Source: Rhizomys pruinosus | Taxonomy: Eukaryota > Chordata > Mammalia > Rodentia > Spalacidae | Direction of reading: 5' to 3' | Assembly: GCA_009823505.1 (NCBI GenBank) | Contig: VZQC01005070.1 | Coordinates: 4,277,570-4,341,569, forward strand | DNA length: 64,000 nucleotides | Shown: one piece after another, positions 11,415 through 23,417 of the stretch | How the letters are laid out: every line of letters begins with the position of its first letter | How positions within the stretch are numbered: position 1 is the first letter of the stretch | The notes under the pieces: model-generated | Told to the model about the DNA's origin: nothing | Databases searched by the model: none | What the model saw: only the letters and a program-made list of their open reading frames with translations | Made by a program: the position numbers and the translations under genes

Positions 11415-11642
11415 TTTGTTTTATTATATTTATTTTATGTGTATGAGTGTATTGCTTGTTTTTGTATGGAATGTGTCCATGTTGGCCAATGCTACAGAGG
11501 TCAGAAGATGAAGTTCAATACCCTGGAACTGGACTTAAAAACATGAGATTCTTAGCTGCCTTGTGGGTGCTGGGAACTGAACCTGGGTCCTCTGCAAGAG
11601 CAGCCAATCGGCGCTTAACCACTGAGACATCTTTCCATCCCA
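11415..11642 (-). mobile_element. B2: B2 SINE, antisense
   Basis: Antisense B2: tatgtgtatgagtgtattgc, ctacagaggtcagaagatga, ccttgtgggtgctgggaact and the head cactgagacatctttccatc. Lies between the two copies of the L1 3'UTR segment. Confidence 0.9.
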
Positions 11643-11649
11643 GAGAGTA

Positions 11650-11652
11650 ATA

Positions 11653-11692
<40 letters not shown>

Positions 11693-11715
11693 AATATTAT
11701 ATATATATATATAAA
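11650..11715. repeat. (TA)n microsatellite
   Basis: About 65 bp of nearly pure TA between the B2 and the second L1 3'UTR copy. Confidence 0.95.
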
Positions 11716-12024
11716 CAAGATTATCAAATCTAGACCCGTGTCCCCACCCTATCCCCCCAACCCTCCAGAGCTCATGTATTCTGTAAAACATGCTTTTGAT
11801 CTCTTTCTCAGTCTTCTTCTCAATATTCTCCATGTGGAAGTTGACTGTTTGAGCAAGAAGTTTCACTGTTTTCAGTCAGTTCTTTGATGCAGTCCTTTTC
11901 TGTTGCTGTTGTTGTTGCTGTTGTTGTTTGTTTGTTTCCAATATGCACCACTCCCAACTGCTTTGACAAAAGCTCAAGGGGCATGCAAGAAGAAATACTT
12001 TTACCATTCGTCATTTGTTTTTCT

Positions 12025-15000
12025 GGGACTGTGTTACTTCCACTCAGCATGATGTCTTGCTAGCTCCAGCCATTTTCCTGCAAATCTCATGATGTCACCT
12101 TTCTTTACTGCTGCATAGAACACCATGTTGTAATGTACCACATTTTCTCTATCCTACTCATCAGTTGAGAATGCATTTGGTTGTTTCCAGCTCCTTGCTA
12201 TTGTGAAGAGAGCTGAAATAAAACATGGCCGTGCATGTATCTCTGTGGTGGCGTAAGTCTTGAGGGTACATGCCCAGGAGTGGTATGGCTGGGTCGGGTG
12301 GCAAGTTCATTCCAAGTCTTCCAAGGGTTCTCCACACTGCTTTCCATAGTGGCTGTACGAGTTTACATTCCCACCAGCAGTGGATGAGTGTTCCCCTTTC
12401 CCCACAACCTCTCCAGCACTTGGTATCATTTGTTTTCTTGATCCTAGCCAGTCTTATTGGAGTAAGATGATATCTTAAAGTGGTTTTGATTTGCATTTCC
12501 TTAATGATTAGTGATGTTGAACACTTCTTAAGGTGTTTCTCAGCCATCTCTAATTCCTCACTTGTGAAGACTCTGTTCAGCTCTTTGCTCCATCTATTGA
12601 ATGGGTCATTTGTTTTCTTTTTTCTTTGTTTTTTGAGTAGTTTATATATTCTGGAAATCAATGCCTTGTCAGGTGTTTCTGTGGTGAAGGTTTCCTCCCA
12701 CTCTGGGATTTTCCTTCACTTCTTTGATTGTTTCTTTTGATGTACAGAAGCATTTGAGGTTAATGAGGTCCCATTTGTCAATTGTCGACCTTAATTCTTG
12801 CACAGCAGCTGTCTGATTTAGGAAGTCTTTACCTACACCTATGTCTTGTAGTCTGCTGCCAACTTTTTCTTCTATTGCCTTCAGAGTTTGGGGTTTCATG
12901 TTGAAGTTTTTAATCCATCTGGAGTTGACTTTTATACAGGGCGAGAGGTAGGGGTTTAGTTTCATTCTTCTACAAGTGGTCATCCAGTTTTGCCAACACC
13001 ACTTGCTGAAGATGCTGTCTTTTCTCCACTGTATCTTCTTGGCCCCCTTGTCAAATATGAGATGGCTGAAATTGTATGTGCTCAAGTTTGGATCTTCAGT
13101 TTTGTTCCATTTCTCAACAGGTCTGTTTTTGTGCCAGTAGCAGGCTGTTCTTATGACTATAGCCCTGTAGTACAGTTTGAAGTCTGGTATAGAGATCCCC
13201 CTGTGTTGCTCTTTTTACTCAGGGTTGTTTTGGCTATTTGGGGTCTTTTGTTTTTCCAAATGAATTTAAGGACTTTTTTTTCCAAGCCTATGAAGAAACT
13301 CTTGGGGATTTTAATTGGGATTGTGTTAAATCTGTACAAGAGTTTGGGTAGAATGGACATTTTTACTTTGTTAATTTTCCCAATCCATGAACATGGGAGG
13401 CTTTTCCATATTCTGATGTCTTCTTCAATTTTTTTCTTTAAGGGTTTAAAATTTTTGTTGTAGAGATATTTGGTGTCTTTGGTTAGGTTTGTTCCTAGGT
13501 ATTTTATTGTTTTTGAGGCTGTTGTGAGTGGGAAGGTCTCCTTGAATTCCTTCTCCAGTTGCTTATCATTGGTGTAAAGAAAGGCCACTGATTTTTTTAG
13601 GTTAATTTTGTATCCTGCCACTTTGCTGAAGCTGTTAATCATTTCTAGGACTTTTCTGGTGGAGTTTTTAGCATCTCTTAAGTAAACAATCATGTCATCA
13701 GCAAATAGGGATAGCTTGACTTCTTCTTTTCCAATTATTACTCCTTTAATTTCTTTTTTTAATTTAATTTTATTTATTTCTGTATGTGTATGAATGTACT
13801 GTCTGCATGCAAGTATGTGCACCCATGTCATGCAATGCCACGGAGGTCAGAAGAGGGTGTCAGATTCCCCTGGAACTGGAGCTCTCCTGGAATTGGAGTT
13901 TCACATGGTTCTCGGCTGCCATGTGGGTGCTGGGGATCAAACCCAGTCCTCTGTAAGTGTGGTCAGCACTCTTAACTGCTAGGCCATCTCTCCAACCCAA
14001 TACTCCTTTAATTTCCTTTTCTTGCCTTATTGCTCTAGTAAGTGTTTCAAGCACTATATTGAGGAAGAGTGGTGACAGGGGGGCAGCCTTGCTGAGTTCC
14101 TACCTTTAAAGGGAATGTTTCTGTTGTTTACCCATTTAGGATGATATTGGCTGTGGGTTTCCTGTAGATGGCTTTGATTACATTGAGGAATGATCCCTCC
14201 AATCCAATTCCCTCTAGGACTTTAAGCATGAAGGGATTTTGTCAAAGGCTTTGTCAGCATCAATTGAGATGATGGTGTGGTTTTTGTCTTTCATTCCATT
14301 TATGTGCTTGATGATGTTTATTGATTTTCATATGTTGAACCATCCCTGCATCTCTGGTATGAATCCAACTTGGTCGTGATGGATGATCTTCTTGATGTGA
14401 ATGTGTATGCGATTTGTCAGTATCCTGTTTAGAATTTCGGCATCTGTGTTTATTAGGGAGATGGGTCTATAGTTCTCCTTTTTAGTTGTATCTTTGCCTG
14501 GTTTGGGTAATAGAGTGATGATGGCTTCATAGAAGGAATTTGGGAGAATTCCCTCTGTATCCTTCTAAACAATTTCAGTAATAATGGTTGTAGGTCTTTT
14601 TGAAATGTTTTATAAAATTCTGCCATGAAACCATCTGGGCCTGGGCTTTTTTTAGTTGGGAGGTTTCTTATTACATCTTTAATTTCTTCATATATTATAG
14701 GTCTGTTCAAGTTGTCCATCTCTTCTTGGTTGAGCTTTGGTGATTCCCAGGATTTCAGATATTCATCCATTTCTTCTAGGTTTTCAAACTTGGTAGAGTA
14801 TAGGTTGTTGAAGTATTCTCATATGATTTTCTGGATCTTTTCCTTGTATGTTGTGATATTTCCCTTTTCACCAAGGATTGTATTGATTTGGAGTTTTTCC
14901 TTCTTTCTTTTGGTTAACTGGGCTAGAGGTCTGTCTATCTTGTTTATTCTTTCAAAGAACCAACTTTTGGATTCATTGATTTTTTTTTTTTTTTTTGGTA

Positions 15001-16077
15001 TCGTTTTCTTTGCTTCTATTTCATTGATTTCTGCTCTGATTTTTGTTATTTATTCCTGTCTGTTGTGGTTAGGGTTCATCTATTATTGCCTCTCATGTGC
15101 TTTTAGCTGTGGTGTTAGATCGTTCACTTGTGCTCTTTCTGTTTTTCTGGGTGTAGGTACCCAGGGCTATAAACTTCCCTCTTTGTACTGCTTTTAAGGT
15201 ATCCCATAGGTTTTGTTGTGTTGTATGATCATTGTCATTCAGTTCCAGGAATGCTTTTATTCCTTTCTTTATCTCTTCCTTTACCCATTCATTATTCAAG
15301 AGTGTGTTGTTTAGTCTCCATGTGTTCTTGTAGATAGTAGGGCTTATCCTGGTGTTGATATTGAGCTTTATTTCACTGTGGTCTGACAGAATCATAAAAT
15401 TATTTCAATCTTTTTGTATTTGTGGAGGTTTCTTCTGTGTCCTAGTATGTGGTCAATATTGGAGAATGTTCCAAGGGATGCTAAGTAGAAAGTGTATTCT
15501 CTGGTATTAGGGTGGAGTATTTGGTAGATGTCCATGAGGTCCATTTGGTGTATCATATTGTTCAGTTCAGATGTCTCTCTGTTTATTCTTTGTCCTGTTG
15601 ACCTGCCCAAAGGGCTCAGTGGGGTACTGAAGTTCCCTACTATGAGTGTATTGGGGTTAGTCTGTGACTTGTCATCCTGGGGAATTGTCTTTATAAAGTT
15701 TGGTGCACCAGTGTTTGGGGCATATATATTCATAATTGTGAAATCTTGGTGAATTGTTCCTTTGATAAAAATGTCATGGCCTTCTTTGTCTCTTCTGATT
15801 TCTTTTACTTTGAAGTTTATTTTGTCTGATATTAAATTAACAACACCTGCTTTCTTTTTGGTACCATTTACTTGGAATATTTTTTCCCATCCTTTCACTT
15901 TAAGGTGGTGCCTATCCTGTCCTTGAAGGTAAGATGTGTTTCTTGTAGACAGCATATAGATGGGTTCTGTTTCCTAATCCAATCTCCCAGTTTATGTCTT
16001 TTGATTGGGGAATTTAGTCCATTAATATTTAAGGTTATGACTGATAGGTTTGTGTTGCTTCCTTTTGCCTTATCCAT
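12025..16077 (-). pseudogene. L1 ORF2 (endonuclease/reverse transcriptase), decayed
   Basis: ORF2 of the antisense L1. The start at 16077 overlaps the end of ORF1 by some 40 nt. Reading on the minus strand: endonuclease start with LNINGLNSP and CLQETHL (about 15900-16050), SNIDHILGH (about 15450), RT motif KSPGPDGFMAEFYK (about 14600), the catalytic FADD box (about 13690) and the C-terminal CWRGCGERGTLIHCWW (about 12400). Total about 3.8 kb without the inserted B2, the usual ORF2 size. Many stops and frameshifts, and the B2 at 13754-14000, make it non-functional. Confidence 0.92.
13739..14015 (-). mobile_element. B2: B2 SINE inserted in L1 ORF2, 15-bp TSD
   Basis: Antisense B2 (13754-14000) with both copies of the 17-nt body duplication. 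The target-site duplication tactcctttaatttc is at 13739-13753 and 14001-14015, so the insertion point in the RT region is exact. Confidence 0.95.
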
Positions 16078-17108
16078 TTGCAGTTTTGGTTTAGGTTTTT
16101 GCTTCTGCAGTTATGCTTTTGTTGATTTCTCTTTCTAGGTGCCTGGGGTTGGTTGCTCCTTTCTTCTGTCCTTTGAATTGCTTCAAGTATTCTCTGAAGG
16201 GTTGGTTTTCTGGACATGTATTCTTTCATCTCGTTTATATCATGGAAGGTTTTTCTCTCTCCTTCAACTATAATCGACATTTTTGTTGGGTATAGTAACC
16301 TGGGTTGGCATCTATTGTCCTTTAACACTGGGAATGCTTTGCTCCATGTTCTTCTTGATTTCATAGTTTGCATTGAGAAGTCAGTTGTAATTCTGATAGG
16401 TTTCCCCTTATAGGTCACTTGTTTTTCTCTTGTGGCTTTAAGGATTTTGTCTTTGTTTTGGGTGTCTAGCATTTTAACTATGATGTGGCATGGAGAGTTT
16501 CTTTTCTGATCTTGTCTGTTTGGAGTTCTATGTGCTTCTTGTATTTGTATTGGTTTGTCTTTTTTTAGTTTGGGGAAATTTTCATCTATTATTCTGTTGA
16601 AGATCTGATCAATACCATTCTCTTGGGATTCTTCTCCTTCCTCTATTCCTATGATGTAGAGGTTTGATCTTTTCATAGTGTTCCACAATTTACTGGTTGT
16701 TCCACTTTTGTGTATTTTTAAATTTTTCATAATCTTTACTTAAGGTTTTTAGTTGTTGTTCTGTGTTATCTTCCAGGTCTGATATTCTTTGTTCTGCTTC
16801 CTCCATTCTGCTTCTGAGGCTTTTTCCATACCTTTCCTCTTGATTGGATGAGTGTTTGATTTCCTTTTTCATTTCCTCTGATTTCTTCAGTATTTCCATT
16901 TCCTTTTGGAGCTTCTCAATCCCTTCCTGTAGCTATTTGCTTTGCTGGTTGGTTTCCTTATTTTTTTCAACATGGGATCTTTTCATTGTTCCACTTCCTT
17001 CTTGAGTTCTTCATTCTATTTTCTTAATTCTTTGATTTGCTCTTTATAATCTTGTACTTCTTTAAGTATGTTCACAATTATATTTCTAATATCTGTGTCC
17101 TGGGCCAT
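16035..17108 (-). pseudogene. L1 ORF1 (RNA-binding protein), decayed
   Basis: Starts at the minus-strand ATG at 17108 (MAQDTDIRNI). A stop follows after about 30 codons, then the frame resumes with a lysine/glutamate-rich coiled-coil part (about 16690-16899, RMEEAEQRISDLED) and the C-terminal RNA-binding part (about 16035-16730, IIGIEEGEE and KILKATREKQVTYKG). Order and length (about 1.07 kb) fit L1 ORF1p. Confidence 0.9.
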
Positions 17109-17574
17109 CCCCAGGCGGATCCCACTGTAGGAATCTACCACAGGGTTGGTTGAGCTTGGTGAGGGATTATCCTGCCCCTTTCCCGTGTTGTCTCTTCTTC
17201 ATGTTCCTGGCATATGGGCTTCTCCTTGCCTATATTCCAATGTAAGTCCCAAATGCCTCTTCACTGTGTCGAAGGCTTGCTTTCCTTGCCTCCTTCAGAT
17301 GCCTTCGTAATCCCAGTTGGTGGGGAAGGGGGCAGGGGAGTACTCTTTCCCCGAGCCCCAGTACCTGTGCTTCAGGTGGCCTTGGGAGATCTCTGATCTC
17401 AAGACTCACACAACCCCACCTTTTATACCAGCTGGGAGGAAAACTCCACCCCCACAGCCACAAAAGCCAAGTAAACCAAAGACAACTAGATTAAATCAAA
17501 CAACAATCCGCCTTGCTGAAGCACCCAGCTCCTACCTACCTACCTGTGGTTCAGGTGGTCTTGGGAGATCTCCC
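17109..17574 (-). promoter_or_regulatory. L1 5'UTR with monomer-like repeats
   Basis: GC-richer segment between the ORF1 start and the 5' TSD. The motif tacctgtgcttcaggtggcc with following cttgggagatctc (17362-17393) recurs at 17541-17572, 179 bp away, the outer copy abutting the element's 5' end. This fits a truncated array of promoter monomers like those of mouse L1. Any former promoter would have driven transcription on the minus strand. Confidence 0.65.
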
Positions 17575-17590
17575 GAAGTAAAATATTTCT

Positions 17591-18030
17591 AAGGAGAATA
17601 TAAAAACTTAAGAATATGAGTCATTATCTCTACACCACACTCTCAAAATTATTACAGAATAATATCCCTTCAAAACTCAATAGGTAAATTAAAATATAAT
17701 GTTAAAATAAGGCAGGAAAAGGAAAAATACAAATGTAAAACAGAGGCCAAAAATTAGTAAATTAGTAGAGCTAAACACAAATATACAAAAAGTATAAAGG
17801 AGTAAAACTCATTGATTGAAAGACAAAAATGTCAAGATGGGCTTTAAAAACACCCACATCTATCCATATTTATGAATACTACTTCACATATAGTTAAATG
17901 AATAAGTAGATAGCAGAAACTGTTTTTTAAAACTTATAAGACAATATCTTTATTATTACAATTGTTAAACTGATGCTTTCAGAAAAACATTCCATGCTAT
18001 ATAACCACTGGTCAAATGAAAGCTGCAGGT
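17591..18030. other. unique non-coding DNA
   Basis: A-rich, no repeat family recognised. Confidence 0.45.
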
Positions 18031-18252
18031 GAAGCTGGACAGATGGCTCAGTGGTTAAGAGCAATGTCTGCTCTTGCAGAGGACCCAGCATCTGTTCCTA
18101 GCATCCACATGATAGCTAATAACCATCTGTAACCCCAGTTCCAGAACATCTAATGTTCCCTTCTGGGATCCATGTGCTCTGCATAACATGATGTATACTT
18201 ACACATGTGCAGTCAAAACACTCAGAAACATAAAATAGAAATAAATAATAGA
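18031..18252 (+). mobile_element. B2: B2 SINE, diverged
   Basis: Head gaagctggacagatggctca, gctcttgcagaggaccc, body tccacatgatagctaataac and A-rich tail. Old copy with the single-unit body. Confidence 0.9.
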
Positions 18253-19007
18253 AACCAGACATAGCTAATGTTAAGGTCAAACAAAGTAGACTTTGGAACC
18301 AGAACAAAATTAGGGATAAAAATGGAAAAAGGGTTCCAACTAGTGCCTATTGGACACCAACAATATCAAAGTATGTATTCTTTCCAGGTGTACATAGTAT
18401 ATTCATTATGAAGGCAATGTACAATTGCAAAATCATAACACTAGAACTGAAAACAATGTGTATGAATTAAGCACAAAAATTAAATACCATCATTACTTTC
18501 AATTCAAGTGCTTTCAGCAAATTTGATTCCCTGGTATACTGATGAAAATATGTCTGGCTTTTCTTTTTTCTGTAAGTCCCAGCTCAAATATCATCTCTCA
18601 GAAGGAGTCACTCTCAACACCCTTCCCTAGCCCTCTTTAACACATCACCTGATTTATTTCCTTCAGTGAAAATTTATATTTACAGACAAGTATACCATTC
18701 ACCACTCATTAAAGGTGCTGTTTTTGCAACAGACGGAGACTATTACAGAGTCCCATAACTAATCAAACAGAGAGACTAAGTGTCTGAGGAATGCCCAACA
18801 CTAATCGACACATCTACAATTGAACAATTGTAGGTACAATTCTATACCTAAGGCTCACAGAACTTCCTGGAACAAGGGATAGAGAGAATATTAATAAATC
18901 TGTCAACTCTCAACAGTGAATATTCTTGGTGCAACAGAAATGTCTTGGTGCAACAGAAAACAATGCAAATGAAAGGGCCACAACTGGCCAATGTGTAATG
19001 AATTTTA

Positions 19008-19009
<2 letters not shown>
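18253..19009. other. unique non-coding DNA
   Basis: No repeat recognised. A small local duplication of cttggtgcaacagaaa occurs at about 18925-18960. Confidence 0.45.
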
Positions 19010-19047
<38 letters not shown>

Positions 19048-19187
19048 TTTTTGAGACAGGGTCTCCTTTTAGTCCCAGCTGGCCTGGAGCTATTTATATA
19101 GACCAGGCTGGCCTTGAACTCACAGAGATCCGCCTGCGTCTGCCTCCCAAGTGCTGGGATTAAAGGCATGTATCACCACACCTGGCT
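19010..19187 (-). mobile_element. B1: B1 SINE, antisense
   Basis: T tract of more than 30 nt, then gagacagggtctcc, ggcctggagct, gaccaggctggccttgaact and ending in ccacacctggct. Flanks gaattttact and gatttttact look like the target-site duplication. Confidence 0.93.
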
Positions 19188-19352
19188 TGATTTTTACTTT
19201 TTAAAATTGGTTCTTTTTTTCAGAGGCCATGCATTCATGTTTTGACAAATATGTCTAATCCAAGCTGAATTCTGTAAAACACTTATTCTGGAGATTTCCT
19301 GAAGAGAGACAGAGGGCAAATGGAGAGGTAAACAAAATTATTAAATAGTACT

Positions 19353-19705
19353 TGTTATAGTCATTTTCTGTGGCTGTGGTAACATTCACCAAAAATAACT
19401 TGAGAAGGAAAGGGTTTATTTGGCTTACAGCTCACAGTCCATCATCAAGGGAAGCCAAGATAGGAACTCAGAGCAGGAACCTGGAGCACAGACCATGGAG
19501 AATAGCTGCTTACTGGCTTGCTCTCCTGACTTGTGTTCAACTGCTTTCTTCTACACCCTTCAGGGGTCTCACCACCAGAGTGGACTGGGCCTTCCCACAT
19601 CACCCAACCATCAAGAAAACGACCCACCAACACGGCCCCTGTACAATACAGTAGAGGCAAGTCTTAAATTGAGGGTCCCTACCCAGGTTTATCAAGTTGA
19701 CTGAA
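19353..19705 (-). mobile_element. ERVL-type solo LTR, antisense
   Basis: Reverse complement of the same LTR family as 35381-35786: tgaagaaggaaagggt-like aaggaaagggtttattt, gcttacagctcacagtccat, ggaactcagagcaggaacct, gctgcttactggcttgctct, ggactgggccttcccacatc and the closing tatcaagttgact. More diverged than the provirus LTRs; no internal region adjoins, so a solo LTR. Confidence 0.75.
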
Positions 19706-20299
19706 GATCTCCCACACAGTACTCTTCTACCATTTCAAGTTACACAATCATGATACTTCCATGTTTTCAGTAACCACTTGTTAGCAATGATTCTGTTAAG
19801 TATTTCAAGAATGTGTCATCGTTATCACTGATAACTTAGAGACTATTAATATTCACAAATTTATCATATGCATTCCCTTCTTCCAACAAGGAAAGCACAT
19901 GTAATAGTGTCTTCAATTCCAAACAAAAATTTAAATAATAAGTGCAGAAACTGGGAACATTTCCACAGTAACAATGAAGCATATTGAGAGAATATTTAGC
20001 TGAACTAGAAGGAAGCTATTTTTCTCTTGAAATTTAGTTTTGATTCTTATAACTTTCAATTTCCTTAACCCTGCATTTAAATGTCCTTTCTTTTCCAAAG
20101 TTTTGTTATTTGAGAATGATTTTGGGTGATTATTTTTACTGAGAAAAACATTAGTCATATTCAGATTTTCCACTCAGAATTTTAACATTTAAATCATTGT
20201 GAGGAACAATTGAGTAGTTTAGTAGTTAACACTGATTGTCACTCTGGCAGATTCTGGAATGGCTATGGAAATAAGCTAAATACTCTATTTCCTAGATTA
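19706..20299. other. unique non-coding DNA
   Basis: No repeat recognised. Confidence 0.4.
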
Positions 20300-20596
20300 G
20301 GTTTATTTTGGTGAGTTGATATACCATGAATGCCAGCATCAAATTTCCATGCTCTACAGTCCCACACTACATATATAGATGACAGTTAACTGGACATAAT
20401 CTGGTAAATTAGTCCCTCTGCTTCTTGACAAAAGTAATGTGACCTGCTCCTGCTCTGTCCTCAAGCCCCTGTCTCTATGACTTTCCAACCATGATGGTCT
20501 GTATACTAAACGGTGATCGAAAATAAACTCTTCCTTTCTTCAAGTTTCTTTATCAAATATTTGATCACAGAAATGAGAAAAGTAAGGAATACAGAA
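20300..20596 (+). mobile_element. MaLR-type LTR fragment, sense
   Basis: The 3' part of a MaLR LTR: gtgacctgctcctgctctg, accatgatggtctgtatac, aaaataaactcttcctttct (polyadenylation signal) and the closing gaaaagtaaggaatac. The left boundary is approximate. Confidence 0.7.
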
Positions 20597-22030
20597 AATT
20601 GATACCTGAAAGTATGATCATTACCATGATAAACCTGGCTGCATAGTTCTTAGGACTCTTTTAGCAATTTGAAACTTTGAGCTAGGAGGGCATAGAATGT
20701 TGTCAGCAGTAATTAACTGGCCATTCCTCTGGAAGACCAAAATACTGAAAGAAATGTAGACAGTGAAGTACTACATAATGGAGTTTCAGAGGGAATTAAG
20801 AACTCTTTGGGAACAGTACTAGAGTTTATTCCTGTTATAGACAGGGAAAGAATCTGACTGCATTCTGCCTATGTCCTGAGACCTTCTGTGAGATTGAATT
20901 CTTAAGCAATGGACTAATTTGTTTGGCAGAGAAAACATTAAGAAAGGATTGTATTCAAGGGTGTCATTGTTTACTGCTCTGATTCAGGTCTACAGTGAAA
21001 GAGAAGAAAAAAATAGAAGAAATGGTGCAAAACTGGGAAAGTTTGGGATGGAAAGTAGGGTGAGAAGTTTAAAATTGCAGAAGATAGTGAAGAAAACAAT
21101 TTGCAATTGAGATTAGTATTATTAAAAAGAAACCTGTTCCTCCTCACTGGAAAAAGAGGAAAGTGCCCTCAAGACAAGACCACACCCATGTAAGGGTCTG
21201 TTTTGTGAACATGAATATGAATTTGAAAGGAGACTGTTGAGAATGCTTCTGAGGTCTCCATTCAAAAACAATCACCAAAGAAAATGTTTCCCAAGACTCA
21301 GCAGGTAAAGACAGCTGAAACTGTATGCCAGGGTGGGCACACTTAATCTTGTACTGGAAACAAGACTTGGCAGCAGCATCCACACTGACTTTTTAGGTAT
21401 TAAAGGTGGAAGACAATGTGTTTCATGCAGTTTGGGGGCATGGCTCCAGAGAACTGATGAGACCAGGCAATGAGTGGCAGTTTCATAGTCCCTGCAAATA
21501 GAACCTGAGAAGGCATTGTATTAAGCTGGGAGGGTAAAGAAGTGAAGCCTAAGGTAGGCTAGGTATTTCAAGATGGTTGAGATGATAGAATCATGCACTT
21601 TCCACTGAAGAATGCTGCAGGCCAACATAAGAGAGAAGGCACGTGCGCTGCAGGTGGAGAACTGGAGGGACATCAAGTCCTAAGTCCTTCGGAACTCAGA
21701 TGATTGTATCATGAGCCACAGATTTCCAACACGGATCTGTAGGAGTTGAAGTTGTCCAGGCTGGATTTCAGCCTTGCTTCCATTCTATCATTTTGCTATG
21801 CCTCATTCCTTTGGAAAGGGAAGTATGTACTTTTACTTTGATGGTATAGGTTCTCACAGTTATCAGATTGCCTGAGTCTCAGTAGAAAGTCTGTACTTAT
21901 ATTTGTTTTTCAATAATGTTGAAACTGTTAAAGAGATTATGGGGATTTATCTGAATTTAGACTGAATGTGTTTTGCATTATGAGATGACCACGAGACTAT
22001 GGGGACAGTGAGTAGAATTTTGTGGCCTGA
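20597..22030. other. unique non-coding DNA
   Basis: About 1.4 kb without recognised repeats or convincing coding potential; the longest frames (63 and 79 codons) show no motif. Confidence 0.45.
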
Positions 22031-22525
22031 AAGTCATATGTTTGAGGGACTGGAAAGATGGCTCAGAGGTTAAGAGTACTAGCCATTCTTACAAAGGATC
22101 CAGGTTTGATTCCCAGCACCCACTTGGCAGCTAGCAACAACCTATAACTCCACTTCCAGGGGAATCCAACATTTTATTCTGACATCTGTGGGCACTGCAT
22201 GACACAGGTGCATTTAAACACGTGCAGGCAATACATTCATACACAAAAACAAAAATAATATATTTTTATTGATGTTTTGTGTATTTCAGACATCATTTTT
22301 CAGTTCAATTTAGACATATTCCCCTTTCCCTTCTCCCCACCCCACCCCAGATTGTGCATTCTGCCATATATGTCCTGCATCTTTCTCTCAGTCTTTTTAA
22401 AGATTTTCTCTGCAAAGGTTTATTGTTTGGGGCAGAATTTAACTATATCAGTCTGTTATTTGACCCAGTCCTTATGTTGTTGTGGTTCCTCCCCTATTGT
22501 ATACTTTTTAAAGAGTCATATGTTT
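22031..22525. mobile_element. B2(+) joined to L1 3' end(-) inside one TSD
   Basis: B2 in sense orientation at 22044-22258 (tggaaagatggctcagaggt, tgattcccagcacccac) is followed at once by an antisense L1 3' end (about 22261-22513: tattgatgttttgtgtattt, ccttctccccaccccacccc). agtcatatgttt occurs at 22032-22043 and 22514-22525, outside both, while no repeat separates them. Most simply the L1 made the TSD and the B2 entered its poly(T) end. Confidence 0.75.
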
Positions 22526-23195
22526 CAGTTAGAAGTTCACAAGTGATTGACTTGTGATGGTTACTATTAATCATCAATTTGACAAGATCAAGAATCATTA
22601 TGGACCTAAGCCTTTGGACATGAGTATAGTCAGCAGTGGTTAAAACCTGTAGGTTGTATTCCTGTCAGTGACTCTCTGTTCCTCTCCTTAAGACCAAAAA
22701 GCATTATGGTGAGATCACTCTACTAAACTTCCTCCTTGCATAGTAAATCAAACGTAGCTTCTTAACTCCCCCCCTCCCACCCAGGCCTGACCTAGAAGGT
22801 AAGCATAGTTATTATAAAGAAAGCTGTCACTATCACTGACCAGTAGACTAGACTTGCTTGGAAAAATCCAGTCCAAAAGGTTCCTCCACAGATTATTTGT
22901 GCAAATATCCCATGACCAGACCCTTCAACTGCGGTCATTAAATCTCCCTAGGTGACCACATTGCATAAGCAAGGGCAAGAACTACTGCTACAAAAGAAAG
23001 ATGAAAAGCAGAATTACAAATCCTACTGAAACATTTCTTGGAACATAAAATCATTAAGGAAGAAGTCAAAACAGTAATGAAAATAATATGAAAGATGATA
23101 AATGCATTAAAATGTTTTGCAAAGTTTATGTAAGTCTTAAATTATTTTACAAATAAAAAATTGAAAAAGTAAAAAAAATGTGCCTTTAGAAATAG
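22526..23195. other. unique non-coding DNA
   Basis: No repeat confidently assigned. 22550-22700 weakly recalls an old LTR or DNA element (gttactattaatcatcaatt). Confidence 0.4.
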
Positions 23196-23361
23196 AACAA
23201 ATGAGCCGGGCGTGGTGGCGCACGCCTTTAATCCTAGCACTTGGGAGGTAGAGGCAGGCGGATCTTTGTGAGTTCAAGGCCAGCCTGGTCTACAGAGTGA
23301 GTTCCAGGACAGCTGGAGCTACAGGGAGACCCTGTCTCAAAAAGACCAAAAAAAAAAAAAA
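23196..23361 (+). mobile_element. B1: B1 SINE
   Basis: Full-length B1 (23205-23361) from gccgggcgtggtggcgcacg to ctgtctcaaaaagaccaaaa; one of the least diverged copies here. The expected right target-site duplication is not at its tail but may be displaced to 23666-23674. Confidence 0.95.
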
Positions 23362-23417
23362 TACTGTACAATACAGAAAAATACCCTTCTCTCTTGCATT
23401 TTTGTGTGGGTCTGTTT

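Larger units (their letters stand above)
11122..12000 (-). repeat. duplicated L1 3'UTR segment
   Basis: The segment 11140-11395 (tatcaaatttagacccatg through gaaatactt) recurs at 11725-12000 (tatcaaatctagacccgtg through gaaatactt), with the same CTG/TTG-rich stretch (about 11305 and 11905) in each. The copies are separated by a B2 and a TA tract. Confidence 0.85.
11090..17590 (-). mobile_element. L1: near full-length L1 with TSDs
   Basis: Complete antisense L1: 3' end at about 11106, 3'UTR to about 12020, ORF2 to 16077, ORF1 to 17108, 5'UTR to about 17574. The flanks gaaataaaatctttct (11090-11105) and gaagtaaaatatttct (17575-17590) agree at 14 of 16 positions and are the target-site duplication, so the insertion was full length. 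Both ORFs are broken by stops and shifts, so it is dead. Two antisense B2 elements lie inside it. Confidence 0.9.

Noticed and set aside
12990..15197. Plus-strand frames up to 190 codons across the antisense L1
   Set aside because: They are the opposite strand of L1 ORF2, which is recognisable on the minus strand.
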